Of a DNA stretch of 64,000 nucleotides, positions 45,870-54,779 are shown one piece after another. The notes beneath the pieces were generated by a model. That model was not told the origin of the DNA and ran no database searches. It saw only the letters and a program-made list of their open reading frames with translations. Source of the stretch: Candidatus Nanosynbacter featherlites (GTDB taxonomy: Bacteria; Patescibacteriota; Saccharimonadia; Saccharimonadales; Saccharimonadaceae); contig NZ_CP040004.1 in the NCBI RefSeq assembly GCF_005697565.1, positions 248,001 to 312,000 on the forward strand, read 5' to 3'. The position numbers and the translations under genes are program-made. Position 1 is the first letter of the stretch. Each line of letters begins with the position of its first letter.

Positions 45870-46540
45870 CTGCTTGCCTCCACTTTATAGCCGAAGCCGC
45901 GCACCGTATGAATCAGTGGTCGGCGAAATGGTTTGTCAATTTTCTTACGCAGCTGTTTGATGTAGGCCTCGACGTTGTTGGGCAAAATATCAGCATCAAA
46001 ATCCCACACATGAGCGATCAGCGTTTCTTTACTCAAGGTTTGACCAGGATAGCGCATTAGATATTCCAACAGCGCGAACTCTTTGGCTGTCAGTTCAATG
46101 GTTTTACCGCTACGTTTGACGGTGCGCTGAGTTTGATTGAGCGTCAAATCAGCGACTGTCAGTTCATCATCATGCGCCAAAGGCGGCCGCCTCAGGAGCG
46201 CCCTGACGCGGGCAGTTAGCTCATCAATGGCAAATGGCTTGACTAGATAGTCATCGGCGCCGACGTCCAGACCAAAGGCTTTGTCTTCGGTCGTGCCAAG
46301 CGCTGTCAACAGCAAAATAGGCATTGCTTTGTTGGCTTGGCGCAGTGAAGTGATGATGTCGGTGCCGCTCTTACCGGGTAACATGCGGTCTAGCACCAGT
46401 AGGTCATATGGCTCAGTTTCTGCCATGGCTAACCCCTCTTCTCCGTCATGAACCATGTCGACGGCATGACCTTCGGATCGCAGTGCGGCGGCGATAACTC
46501 GGGCGATTTTTCTTTCGTCTTCGACGACCAATAGTCTCAT
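45866..46540 (-). CDS. OmpR-family response regulator
   Basis: 224 residues. Receiver with phospho-acceptor Asp51 in LLVLDRMLPGKSG and switch Lys in DYLVKPF; winged-helix DNA-binding domain with LTAKEFALLEYLMRYPGQTLS and VEAYIKQLRKKID. Start at MRLLVVEDE because the TATAAT box (complement 46547-46552) is six bases upstream. Divergent from the ABC exporter genes, a typical target arrangement. Confidence 0.95.
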   Translation of the reverse strand: MRLLVVEDERKIARVIAAALRSEGHAVDMVHDGEEGLAMAETEPYDLLVLDRMLPGKSGTDIITSLRQANKAMPILLLTALGTTEDKAFGLDVGADDYLVKPFAIDELTARVRALLRRPPLAHDDELTVADLTLNQTQRTVKRSGKTIELTAKEFALLEYLMRYPGQTLSKETLIAHVWDFDADILPNNVEAYIKQLRKKIDKPFRRPLIHTVRGFGYKVEASR

Positions 46541-46581
46541 ACGCCCATTATACCTTGGTTTTCTGAAAAAGCCCTGAATGC

Positions 46582-46587
46582 TATAAT
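46582..46587 (+). promoter_or_regulatory. -10 box of the ABC exporter operon
   Basis: TATAAT with a poor -35 (TTTTCT, 17 bases upstream), suggesting activator dependence, perhaps on the divergent regulator. Confidence 0.55.
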
Positions 46588-46614
46588 TGACAGTGACAAT
46601 AACCAAGGAGGTGT

Positions 46615-47367
46615 ATGGGTAAAGAGGTAAATCCCATTATTCAGATCAAAAACTTTAGTATGAAGTTTGGCACCAAAACGGTCATCAAAGATTTGAGCTT
46701 TGAAGTGATGCGCGGCGAAGTGTTCGGATTTTTGGGTAGCAATGGTTCAGGAAAAACCACGACGCTCAGAGCGCTGTTGGGGCTATACGAGCCAGCTGGC
46801 GGCGAACTACTGATTGACGGTAAACAATTTGCTGTCGAAGATGGTGTCAAATTGGGCTATCTCCCAGAGGAACGTGGCCTGTACAAAAAAGAAAAAGTCA
46901 TCGACACCATGATTTACTTTGGGCGACTAAAAGGTTTGAGCCAGGAGGAAGCTCGCACGTTCTCCATGAACTACTTGGAGCGAGTTGGCCTGAGTGACAA
47001 AGCAAAAACCAAACTTGATAAATTATCAGGTGGTCAGCAGCAAAAAATTCAGCTGGGTGTAACCATCATGGGCGACCCAGAGCTACTCATTTTGGACGAG
47101 CCGACCAAGGGTTTTGACCCAGTCAATCGCCGACTACTGATGAATATCATTGAAGAGCGACAAGAGGCTGGCGCTACTGTGGTGTTTGTAACGCACCAGA
47201 TGGAAGAAGTTGAGCGCTTGTGCGATCGAGTAGTTCTTCTGAAAGATGGTAAAGCAGTAGAATACGGCAGCGTGGCGGATGTCAGAAAGAAATATGGTGG
47301 TAAGAGCCTGGATGATATTTTTGTGAAGATTTACGGCGGTGAGGAAAAGGAGGCGGTCAATGCGTAA
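46615..47367 (+). CDS. ABC-2 type exporter, ATP-binding subunit
   Basis: 250 residues. Walker A FLGSNGSGKTTTLR, signature KLSGGQQQKIQLG, Walker B LLILDEPTKGFDPVN, switch His in VVFVTHQMEEVE. Resembles NatA-like exporters. Strong AAGGAGGTG site. Overlaps its permease by eight bases. Confidence 0.93.
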   Translation: MGKEVNPIIQIKNFSMKFGTKTVIKDLSFEVMRGEVFGFLGSNGSGKTTTLRALLGLYEPAGGELLIDGKQFAVEDGVKLGYLPEERGLYKKEKVIDTMIYFGRLKGLSQEEARTFSMNYLERVGLSDKAKTKLDKLSGGQQQKIQLGVTIMGDPELLILDEPTKGFDPVNRRLLMNIIEERQEAGATVVFVTHQMEEVERLCDRVVLLKDGKAVEYGSVADVRKKYGGKSLDDIFVKIYGGEEKEAVNA

Positions 47368-48595
47368 CATGTACAATTTGGGAACGGTGGTCAAATTTGA
47401 GATCGTGCGCATGCTGAAGAAATTCAGCTTTTGGGCAATGGCGCTCGGCTTCCCACTGATGTTTGCTGCTATTTTTGGTATCATCTTTTGGTCAAATCAA
47501 GCCACCATGGAAGCTACCAAAAAGCTTCAAGAACAAGACTTCAAGGCAGCCATTGTTGACGACTCAGGTGTGGTCAGCTCACAGCTGGCTGAGCAGATGA
47601 AGCTGGAAAAATTGAATAGCAAAGACCAGGGTATCCAGCGTGTCAAAGACGGTAGTTTGGACGGATTTATTTACTTCCCTGCTAACTTGGAGCAAAATAC
47701 CGTGCAAGCCTATGGTAAGGATGTTGGTATGTTCCAAAACAGCCGCTACTCTGCGGTGGCTGAGACGTTGTTGACCGCCTCAATTGATGCAAAGGTAGAT
47801 CCACAATCCAAAGCGATTTTACAAAAGAAAGTCAAAACGGAAACGACCACTTACCGTAACGGTGTCGAGTTTGACGGCGTGAAAGAAATGATCGTGCCGG
47901 GCTTCTTCTTGGTGCTGTTCTATATGCTACTTGCCTTCTTTGGTGGACAGATGCTTAACAGCACGGTTGAGGAAAAAGAAAATCGTACAGTGGAAATGCT
48001 GCTGACGACAGTTAAGGCTAAAACGCTGATCACCGGAAAGATTCTGGCGATGATCTCGTTGGCATTGATCCAGGGGTTGGTTATCATTCTGCCGGTACTG
48101 GTGTTGTACTTCACTTTGGGTCAAAAACTTCACATGCCAGCGTTAGATTTGAGCAATGTGGTATTCGACCCAGTGAGAATTGGCATCGCTTTGGGGGTAT
48201 TTGCCACTGGATTTATGATGTTCACTGGTCTTTTGGTTGCGGTTGGAGCCATGATGCCAACCGCCAAAGAGGCTTCCTCATGGTTTAGTATTGTGTTGAT
48301 TGCCCTGTTTGCTCCGCTGTATGGCTTTAGTGTGTTTGTGTCCTACCCAGATTCACCATTTGTCCAATTCTTTAGTTACTTCCCACTAACTTCGCCAATT
48401 CCACTACTGCTTCGCAACACCGTTGGTAACCTACAGGTTCATGAGGCAGCTATTGCAGTAGCTATTTTGGCGGTCAGTGCTTTCGTGGCGGTTGTGGTGG
48501 CAGTCAGGCTGTTCCGCTACGGCGCCATGCAGTATGACAGCAAATTGTCACTGTCAGTCTTGCGCGCTCGACGTGACGAAGTTGCGAAAAGCTAG
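47360..48595 (+). CDS. ABC-2 type exporter, permease (NatB-like)
   Basis: 411 residues. One N-terminal membrane helix, a ~130-residue outer domain, then five or six helices with the ABC-2 pattern EEKENRTVEMLLTTVKAKTLITGKILA typical of NatB/YhaP-type permeases. Start at 47360 is set by AAAAGGAGG; a frame beginning at 47339 is less likely. Substrate unknown; the two-component system beside it may sense a membrane-active compound. Confidence 0.88.
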   Translation: MRNMYNLGTVVKFEIVRMLKKFSFWAMALGFPLMFAAIFGIIFWSNQATMEATKKLQEQDFKAAIVDDSGVVSSQLAEQMKLEKLNSKDQGIQRVKDGSLDGFIYFPANLEQNTVQAYGKDVGMFQNSRYSAVAETLLTASIDAKVDPQSKAILQKKVKTETTTYRNGVEFDGVKEMIVPGFFLVLFYMLLAFFGGQMLNSTVEEKENRTVEMLLTTVKAKTLITGKILAMISLALIQGLVIILPVLVLYFTLGQKLHMPALDLSNVVFDPVRIGIALGVFATGFMMFTGLLVAVGAMMPTAKEASSWFSIVLIALFAPLYGFSVFVSYPDSPFVQFFSYFPLTSPIPLLLRNTVGNLQVHEAAIAVAILAVSAFVAVVVAVRLFRYGAMQYDSKLSLSVLRARRDEVAKS

Positions 48596-48617
48596 TCGTC
48601 AGACGTCAGTAGAGAGT

Positions 48618-48648
48618 GAGGCGCTCAGCGGTTGGGCGCCTCGTTTTG
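48618..48648 (+). terminator. Terminator of the ABC exporter operon
   Basis: GAGGCGC (48618-48624) with GCGCCTC (48636-48642), then GTTTTG. Confidence 0.75.
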
Positions 48649-48672
48649 CTTGCGCTACTTAGGATAAGATTG

Positions 48673-48678
48673 TACAAT
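48673..48678 (+). promoter_or_regulatory. -10 box deciding the start of the AI-2E family gene
   Basis: TACAAT overlaps an upstream ATG at 48677, so the ATG at 48686, seven bases downstream, is the usable start. Confidence 0.65.
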
Positions 48679-48685
48679 GTTGAAT

Positions 48686-49819
48686 ATGAAAGTACGTATT
48701 GAAATAGACACTAAAACTTTTGTGCGATTCTGGCTGGTGGTGATTGGTTTTGGACTGGCGGGGATGGCGATTTATTCGGCAAAGAGCGCGCTGATTCTCC
48801 TTGGTATCTCCCTGTTCTTAGCTTTGGCGTTGAACCGGCCCGTTTCAGCTTTGGCAAAACTTCTGCCCGGCAAAAGCCGCTTGGGCGGTACGGCGTTGGC
48901 ATACGTTATGTTGGTGACACTACTGGGCTGTGTGGCGTGGTTTGCGGTACCACCAATCGTCCAGCAGTCTGCCAAATTTGTTGAGAGTGTGCCAGGCTTG
49001 GTTGATCAAGCTGGTTCGCAGTGGCACGGCATCAATGAGCTGATCGATAAAAATGGCTGGCGCCCACAAGTTGACGCGACATTGAACAACTTGAAACAAC
49101 AGGCTTCGTCGTGGGCAGCCAGTGCTGGCACTAACTTGATTTCAAGTGTAGGTTCGCTGGCGTCATTCCTCGGTTCCCTGTTCTTAGTGCTGGTTTTGTC
49201 ATTTTTGATGCTACTAGAAGGTCCAACCTGGATGAAGCGTTTGTGGGGACTGTACAACGATCAAAGCAAGATGGAAAACCACCAAAAGTTGGCTGGACAG
49301 ATGTACAATGTCGTCACAGGGTATGTATCTGGGCAATTGACAGTGTCAGGTATCGATGCTGTACTGTCGGGTGTAGTGGTGTTCTGTTTGAGCTTGGCGT
49401 TTCCAGCCATTGACTCAAACTTGGCGATGTTGACCGTCATGGTCACTTTCATCTTGACACTTATCCCAATGTTTGGCGCTACCCTAGCTGGCCTGTTGAT
49501 CGCGTTGCTGTTGTCCTTTAACAACGTCACCGCTGGTATCATCTACGCCGCCTACTTCATCATTTACCAGCAGATCGAGAACAATTTCATCGCGCCATCA
49601 ATTCAGTCAAAGAAATTAGAGCTTTCGGCACTGATGGTGTTGTCATCAGTGACTATCGGCCTCTACGTTGGTGGGCTATTGGGAAGCTTGATCGCTATCC
49701 CAGCTGCTGGTGTGGTCAAGGTCCTACTAGAGAACTACTTGGAGCAAGCCAAGAAAAATCGCCTTGAAAGTAAAAAGTCGCTCAACAAGCTTGTGAAGAA
49801 AATCAAAAACGAAGATTAA
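48686..49819 (+). CDS. AI-2E/PerM family membrane protein
   Basis: 377 residues, about seven or eight membrane helices, with the family pattern of a long amphipathic middle region (VPPIVQQSAKFVESVPGLVDQ) and the helix block LIPMFGATLAGLLIALL. Members export autoinducer-2 or act as ion/proton antiporters; which applies is unknown. C-terminus strongly basic. Ends at a shared bidirectional terminator with cysS. Confidence 0.9.
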   Translation: MKVRIEIDTKTFVRFWLVVIGFGLAGMAIYSAKSALILLGISLFLALALNRPVSALAKLLPGKSRLGGTALAYVMLVTLLGCVAWFAVPPIVQQSAKFVESVPGLVDQAGSQWHGINELIDKNGWRPQVDATLNNLKQQASSWAASAGTNLISSVGSLASFLGSLFLVLVLSFLMLLEGPTWMKRLWGLYNDQSKMENHQKLAGQMYNVVTGYVSGQLTVSGIDAVLSGVVVFCLSLAFPAIDSNLAMLTVMVTFILTLIPMFGATLAGLLIALLLSFNNVTAGIIYAAYFIIYQQIENNFIAPSIQSKKLELSALMVLSSVTIGLYVGGLLGSLIAIPAAGVVKVLLENYLEQAKKNRLESKKSLNKLVKKIKNED

Positions 49820-49838
49820 TCAGTGCACTTCATGAGGT

Positions 49839-49870
49839 TAGCCCGCTTGGTTATTTTGGCGGGCTATTTC
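49839..49870. terminator. Bidirectional terminator between AI-2E family gene and cysS
   Basis: TAGCCCGC (49839-49846) with GCGGGCTA (49859-49866), followed by TTTCC on the plus strand; the second arm overlaps the cysS stop. Confidence 0.75.
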
Positions 49871-51297
49871 CATGCCCAAATGCTGCCACTTGGCGTGTCG
49901 CGAATAGTGATGCCGGCTGCCAGTAGCTCATCGCGAATGCGGTCAGATTCTTGCCAGTCTTTTTCGGCGCGGGCGCTGCGTCGCTGGATAATTAATCTCT
50001 TCAAATCGTCGGTAATATCAGGGGTCGATGCTGCCAGATCTAGGCCTAAAACCTCATCAATAATTTCAATAAACTGCAGTAAGCCACCGCGGTGAATCTT
50101 CTCCAGTGGCGCATGATCCAGTCGCGAGAACGCCTCGTCGATCAGCGCCAGGGCCCCCGGTGTATCCAAATTATCATTCACCTTTTCAATCAGCGCCTGC
50201 CGTGCCGCCAGCAGCGACACGGTGCCTTCCTGCTCATCTTTCTCATCGTCATCATCCAGCGTGTCGTGCGTCTGGTGCCGCAGCGCCGCATAGCCGCGCC
50301 AATGGTCCAGCCGCGCCTGGGCCGCTTCCAGAATGTCCCAGGTGAAATTGCCCTCGGTTTGGTAATGCTTGCTGAGAATCGCTAGCTTAAAGGCCATTGG
50401 GCTAAAACCGCGCGCCGTGATGTCACTGAGAGTGATGATATTGCCGAGCGACTTACTCATCTTGCGGCCGTCAACTTTGATGTGGTTATTGTGCAGCCAG
50501 ATGTGGGCAAATTGCTGCCCAGTCAAGCTCTCGCTCTGAGCGATTTCGTTCACGTGATGCACCGGAATGTGGTCGATGCCGCCGGTGTGAATGTCGATCG
50601 TATCGCCCAGCGTCTCCCGAGCAATCGTCGAACATTCCAAGTGCCAGCCCGGAAAACCGACGCCCCATGGACTGTCCCATTCCATATCGCGCTTGGTGTT
50701 GGTCGGTGAAAATTTCCAGACGGCGAAGTCGGTGATGTTGCGTTTGCCTGCCACGCTGACCCGCGCGCCCGCTTCCAGGCCCGCCACGTCCAGCCGCGCT
50801 AATTTGCCATAATCTGCTAGCCGCGACGTATCAAAATACATGCCGTCGCCGTCAATTTTGTACAAAAATCCCTTTTCGTCTAGCCCGCGGGCAAAGTCGA
50901 TTTGCTGCTGGATGTAGTCCGTTGCCCGCACCAAATGGTCGGGTCGCACTAATTTCAATACCTCGTAGGCTTCGTGATCAGCGATGGCGATATACTGCTC
51001 GGCCACATCCCAAGCGGTTTTACCCTCACGGCGCGCCCCCTTCTCCATCTTGTCCTCACCACCATCATCATCGCTGGTCAAGTGTCCAACGTCGGTGATA
51101 TTTTGCGTGCGAATAACTGGAATGTCTTGCCAGCGCAGTAACCGCACCAATACATCCCAGTAGATATAGCCAACCCAGTTACCGATGTGCGGCTGCGAAT
51201 ACACCGTCAGCCCACAGGTGTACATGCGAACCGTCTGCCCATCGAGTGGTTTCAGTTCATCTTTGTGGCGAGTGAGGGTATTGTAGAGCTGTATCAT
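49864..51297 (-). CDS. cysS: Cysteinyl-tRNA synthetase
   Basis: 477 residues. Zinc Cys in MYTCGLTVY, HIGH as QPHIGNW, LECSTIARETLG, GGIDHIPVHHVNE and KMSKSLGN. The ATG at 51297 follows a TACAAT box by seven bases; a longer frame crosses the promoter. Charges tRNA-Cys. Confidence 0.97.
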   Translation of the reverse strand: MIQLYNTLTRHKDELKPLDGQTVRMYTCGLTVYSQPHIGNWVGYIYWDVLVRLLRWQDIPVIRTQNITDVGHLTSDDDGGEDKMEKGARREGKTAWDVAEQYIAIADHEAYEVLKLVRPDHLVRATDYIQQQIDFARGLDEKGFLYKIDGDGMYFDTSRLADYGKLARLDVAGLEAGARVSVAGKRNITDFAVWKFSPTNTKRDMEWDSPWGVGFPGWHLECSTIARETLGDTIDIHTGGIDHIPVHHVNEIAQSESLTGQQFAHIWLHNNHIKVDGRKMSKSLGNIITLSDITARGFSPMAFKLAILSKHYQTEGNFTWDILEAAQARLDHWRGYAALRHQTHDTLDDDDEKDEQEGTVSLLAARQALIEKVNDNLDTPGALALIDEAFSRLDHAPLEKIHRGGLLQFIEIIDEVLGLDLAASTPDITDDLKRLIIQRRSARAEKDWQESDRIRDELLAAGITIRDTPSGSIWAWK

Positions 51298-51457
51298 CAA
51301 CTCTATTGTACGGCAGACAGGCTGCTTTTCAAAGTTCGCTTTCGTCGTTTCCGACTCATCAGCACAGACACACATCCATGGAGCGAACTGACAAGCAGGA
51401 GAATAGTAGGCGGCGGAGAGGGCCGCCAAGAATTCTCGGCGGCTTGCCAGTTCGGGT

Positions 51458-51724
51458 TCAGGAGAGAAATTGTTTAAGTTCTCTCTCGTCTATGGCGTAT
51501 AGAGCATAAGGGGTTTCCTTATACTCTAATTGTTGATATCGCTCAGCGGTATCAACGATTAGCAGAACCCTATGTGTTGGGTACTGGGCGATGGCGAAGA
51601 GGGTCTCGCCATGTCGTAGGTAAAAGGAAGCCTCTCCATAAGAAGAGGCTCCTATTCTACGCCCGATGTCGCCGGCCTCGAGAGCCTTGATGATACGGTT
51701 GATGGTTTCGGTCTTGATCTCCAT
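51458..51724 (-). CDS. Small unrecognised protein (88 aa) behind structured leader C
   Basis: 88 residues, start MEIKTETINRIIKALEAG with a predicted helix, then an alternating hydrophobic pattern (ETLFAIAQYPTHRVLLIVDT) suggesting beta strands, and a C-terminal ERELKQFL. No membrane segment. GAGGAGAG ribosome site nine bases upstream; a CTCC just before can pair with it. One of four small genes with the shared transcript-start motif. No family recognised. Confidence 0.65.
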   Translation of the reverse strand: MEIKTETINRIIKALEAGDIGRRIGASSYGEASFYLRHGETLFAIAQYPTHRVLLIVDTAERYQQLEYKETPYALYAIDERELKQFLS

Positions 51725-51940
51725 TGTAATTACTCTCTCCTCATCCAGGCGGAGTGCCTGTGCTTTCTTGCAAAAACACTGCTCAGCACCCGGATGGCGC
51801 GTGAGCAAGATGAGGTTTCATGGCGCCATTTTCACTGCAAAATGCTACCGCGAAATCTCACCTTGCTCTATTCTCAACTGCTTGTCAACATACAACTTTT
51901 GGACAAAGCCATAAAACTTCGTCAACAAAAGTCTACTATC
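51725..51940 (-). promoter_or_regulatory. Structured 5' leader C
   Basis: ~215-base leader. Starts near GUAGACUUUUG, whose ACUUUUG pairs with CAAAAGU 24 bases on. A large stem pairs GAGCAAGGTGAG with CTCATCTTGCTC around an inner GCATTTT/AAAATGGC hairpin. CTCC...GGAG can close over the SD just before the ATG. Confidence 0.6.
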
Positions 51941-51969
51941 TTTATACCACTAATTAAATAAAATGTCAA
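51941..51969 (-). promoter_or_regulatory. Promoter of leader C
   Basis: TTGACA (complement 51964-51969), 17-base spacer, TATAAA (complement 51941-51946). Confidence 0.8.
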
Positions 51970-52021
51970 CGTCTATCATCAAAGACACAGCCCTGATCCC
52001 CTGTTAGCCAAGGCATAATCA

Positions 52022-52050
52022 TTGACAGTATTAACAATATAGTGTATAAT
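52022..52050 (+). promoter_or_regulatory. Consensus promoter of first HExxH protein
   Basis: TTGACA, 17-base spacer, TATAAT (52045-52050). Confidence 0.8.
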
Positions 52051-52059
52051 TTGATGACT

Positions 52060-52944
52060 ATGAGTGAGCGACGTCCTGGCAGCACATCACCCACGCGGCA
52101 GAGGTGGCACCCGATTAACAACCCGGCGGAGCTTGGGCGCATTCAGGACCAGTTGGTAGAAACGCTGGATCGTCCTGAAATCACTGACAAACTGGGAGGT
52201 TTGGCGCTGGAACTTGCCGAGGTTGCTCAGCAGCTACATCCTGTTACGTACAATAGGGATGGTATTGTCAGCGCGGATGAGTTGCTGGCGTCTGACTCAA
52301 ACAGTATTCCACTGGTCGGAAATACGAAATTTACGTCGCATTTTAAGCTTGCACCAACGCCCATGCAATTTGAAGCCATGGGTAGTAAGCTGGCTCATGA
52401 GGGGTATGGCGAAGCTGTAATTCGGCAACTAGGAAGTGTATTAGACAACAAATATAGCTCCAAGAAGATGGAGACTAACTACGCAGGCTTAGCGGTATGT
52501 CCTTCGTTGGCGACATACGTCACTCTTGCTCAGGGCGGTGTATTTTGTGCCGCAGGACAACCTTATATAGGCATGAACTTAACTCACATTCAACCGCTTA
52601 ATGTTGCGGTTGTGGCTCATGAAGTGGCGCACGCGTTAGATTATATAAAGCATCCACTCCTCTATGTTTGCGACAAAGAAGACCTATCAGCTGTCACATT
52701 GGCAGATTTTAAGTCTCATCTTAAGCTTGCCCGTGAACTAAAGGCGTATGCAGTTGGTGATTGTATTGAGAAGTATTTTTCTGATACGCATGGATCAATG
52801 GGGCATGTTGAATTAGTATCTCACAAGGTTGAGGCTATTCGCCAGGAAGTCAATGGTCCCGTAACCTCAAAAGATGCCTTTGCGGTGCATGATGATTTGG
52901 TGAAGCGTTTGATTGCAGCAGGCTTGGGTCATATTTATCAGTAG
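52060..52944 (+). CDS. Putative zinc metallopeptidase-like protein with HEVAH motif (first of pair)
   Basis: 294 residues, no signal peptide or membrane helix. Zinc motif VVAHEVAHALDYI at about 190-200; a possible third ligand Glu lies in RELKAYAVGDC about 40 residues later. The N-terminal half aligns with the next gene (LDRPEITDKLGGLALELAE). The start at 52060 is chosen nine bases after the -10; the frame also has an ATG at 52054. Lies in an AT-rich accessory segment. Peptidase function is inferred from HExxH only. Confidence 0.6.
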   Translation: MSERRPGSTSPTRQRWHPINNPAELGRIQDQLVETLDRPEITDKLGGLALELAEVAQQLHPVTYNRDGIVSADELLASDSNSIPLVGNTKFTSHFKLAPTPMQFEAMGSKLAHEGYGEAVIRQLGSVLDNKYSSKKMETNYAGLAVCPSLATYVTLAQGGVFCAAGQPYIGMNLTHIQPLNVAVVAHEVAHALDYIKHPLLYVCDKEDLSAVTLADFKSHLKLARELKAYAVGDCIEKYFSDTHGSMGHVELVSHKVEAIRQEVNGPVTSKDAFAVHDDLVKRLIAAGLGHIYQ

Positions 52945-52967
52945 AGCTTACGTCTTGAGCCTTACAC

Positions 52968-52996
52968 TTGACAAAATACCAAGTATAATGTATAAT
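52968..52996 (+). promoter_or_regulatory. Consensus promoter of second HExxH protein
   Basis: TTGACA, 17-base spacer, TATAAT (52991-52996), 13 bases before the ATG at 53010. Confidence 0.75.
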
Positions 52997-53009
52997 AAAA
53001 AAGATAGTT

Positions 53010-53852
53010 ATGAGAGACGAACTGTACATCATTAACCCACCAACCTCTAGCTATGATAATCCTATCTCGCTAGATTCTTTAAAGTACATGAAAGATAAAC
53101 TATTAGGTGCTTTAGAGAATCCTGAGATACTTGATAAGCTGGGAGCGGTAGCCCTAGGGTTATATGACACGGCTCAAATGCTGGAGCCTATGGAATGGGT
53201 TGAGGGTGAAGAACTAGGAGATAGTCATCCTGACTCTGATTGGACGGATAAAAATATTATACCGCTTATTGGTTGTGATAAGTTTGTTATCTCTGGAAAA
53301 CAGATGTCTCATATGCCAGTCCAAAAAGCTAAAATAGACGAGGCTCTCGCCAGCGACAAGTATGCCGGAGTGTATGGCAATGAAATATATGATCAGATAA
53401 AGGCCTCGCCTGTTATGACAAAAGAGGCAGGAAAGCTCACCGGATCTTGTCATACCAGTTTCTCCATGGTAACTGACATGGACCTTTATATATATTCTCG
53501 TCCTGTTGTCAGCGTAGCTAATAGTGGACTTATGGCTATCAATGTCGCCACTTTGTCTCACGAGACAGATCATGCGCGTGATTATGTTATGGACCCAGTT
53601 GTGGAGATATATCCCAAAGATGACCGAGCAAGACTCTGCTCTGAGCTGCGAGCCTATGCCGTAGGTAAGGTGTTTCAGGATCATCTAATGTACGAGGATA
53701 GAATGATGTTGAGATACCCTAGTTTATCAGATCAGGTAGAAAAGGTGCGAAGAGAGATTAATGGTCCCATAACCTCCGAAGATGCGTTTGCGGTGCATGA
53801 GGACATAATTCAGCGCTTGGAGCAAGCGGGTCTGAGTTATATTTATCGATAG
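53010..53852 (+). CDS. Putative zinc metallopeptidase-like protein with HETDH motif (second of pair)
   Basis: 280 residues; a diverged copy of the preceding protein: LENPEILDKLGAVALGLYD matches its N-terminal block, TLSHETDHARDYV replaces HEVAH, and SELRAYAVGKV matches the third-ligand region. Both end in ITSEDAFAVHEDI / VTSKDAFAVHDDL and a Tyr-Ile-Tyr terminus. Own promoter, so independent regulation of the two copies is possible. Function unknown. Confidence 0.6.
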   Translation: MRDELYIINPPTSSYDNPISLDSLKYMKDKLLGALENPEILDKLGAVALGLYDTAQMLEPMEWVEGEELGDSHPDSDWTDKNIIPLIGCDKFVISGKQMSHMPVQKAKIDEALASDKYAGVYGNEIYDQIKASPVMTKEAGKLTGSCHTSFSMVTDMDLYIYSRPVVSVANSGLMAINVATLSHETDHARDYVMDPVVEIYPKDDRARLCSELRAYAVGKVFQDHLMYEDRMMLRYPSLSDQVEKVRREINGPITSEDAFAVHEDIIQRLEQAGLSYIYR

Positions 53853-53855
53853 ATC

Positions 53856-54755
53856 TTACTCGAGTCTTATTTTACTAAGTAGATTGGCGACTATACTTGT
53901 GTCTGCTAATTCTTTCCAGGTTTGCTCACCGATGATTATGCCGAGCTCTGAAATATGTGTATCAATGTTTGGTGTATCCATTCTTCCACTGCTGTAAGAA
54001 AAAGATTTGAGGCGCCGATATAAACGTGCCAATACTGTCTCTGTTTGCATTATTTTGATAACGTCGCCGTATATCTTCTGTAACTCGAATTCATTCTCTA
54101 GGTTTCTAACTACTGCAAAGTTGCAAACACAATGTAATGTTTTACTAATTTTTGCTGCACATTCCTCAAAGCTATAATAACCTAAACGAGCGTTAGCTAT
54201 GTCGGCCACTGTACCGTGAATCGTATAAGCCAGATAATGGGACAATGCTAGTAGCGCTGGATTATCATTTACTGTGATACTGAGGACGGAAGAAGGTTGG
54301 CTGATCAATGGTATTGGCTCATTAATTTCGTGTAGGAATTCATGCTCAGCAAGTTGCTTAACGATGAGGGGCTGATCAAGTCCTTCGATCGTCTGCCAAG
54401 CGGCATCATTTAGGGCTATGATATTTTGCCGGAGCGCGTTCATATCATCGCACGCCACAGTCTGCTTTTTCTCTGCCGTGATTTGATTCATTGCCAAAAG
54501 TAGAGCTTCGTCGTTTGTAGATGCCTGAATATGTCGCAACTTATCCGTTAAGCTTACCGCTTCATCAGTATAGAGATCGATATCAATGGTAATAAGTCCT
54601 GTGTCTATATAGTGTGAACCAAGTGCGAAATAATCAACTTGTCGCAACAAGCCAGCCCGCTGCGTCATTTGCTTGAACGTATTCATCGCTAGATGTTCAT
54701 AAATATGTGCCTCAATCGGTGAAGTGGCTTGTTTGCAGAGAAAAATTCGTTGCAT
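53856..54755 (-). CDS. M16-like (inverted HxxEH) protein (second of pair)
   Basis: 299 residues. HIYEH at 17-21 matches the inverted zinc motif HxxEH of pitrilysin-family (M16) peptidases, and Glu95 in ITAEKK corresponds to the third ligand, 73 residues on (74-76 in typical members). It lies 24 bases after its paralog with no clear promoter between, so the two are probably one transcript. No signal peptide. Protease activity is motif-based inference. Ends close to the convergent HETDH gene. Confidence 0.55.
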   Translation of the reverse strand: MQRIFLCKQATSPIEAHIYEHLAMNTFKQMTQRAGLLRQVDYFALGSHYIDTGLITIDIDLYTDEAVSLTDKLRHIQASTNDEALLLAMNQITAEKKQTVACDDMNALRQNIIALNDAAWQTIEGLDQPLIVKQLAEHEFLHEINEPIPLISQPSSVLSITVNDNPALLALSHYLAYTIHGTVADIANARLGYYSFEECAAKISKTLHCVCNFAVVRNLENEFELQKIYGDVIKIMQTETVLARLYRRLKSFSYSSGRMDTPNIDTHISELGIIIGEQTWKELADTSIVANLLSKIRLE

Positions 54756-54779
54756 ATCGTCTGTTCCAGGATAGACTTA

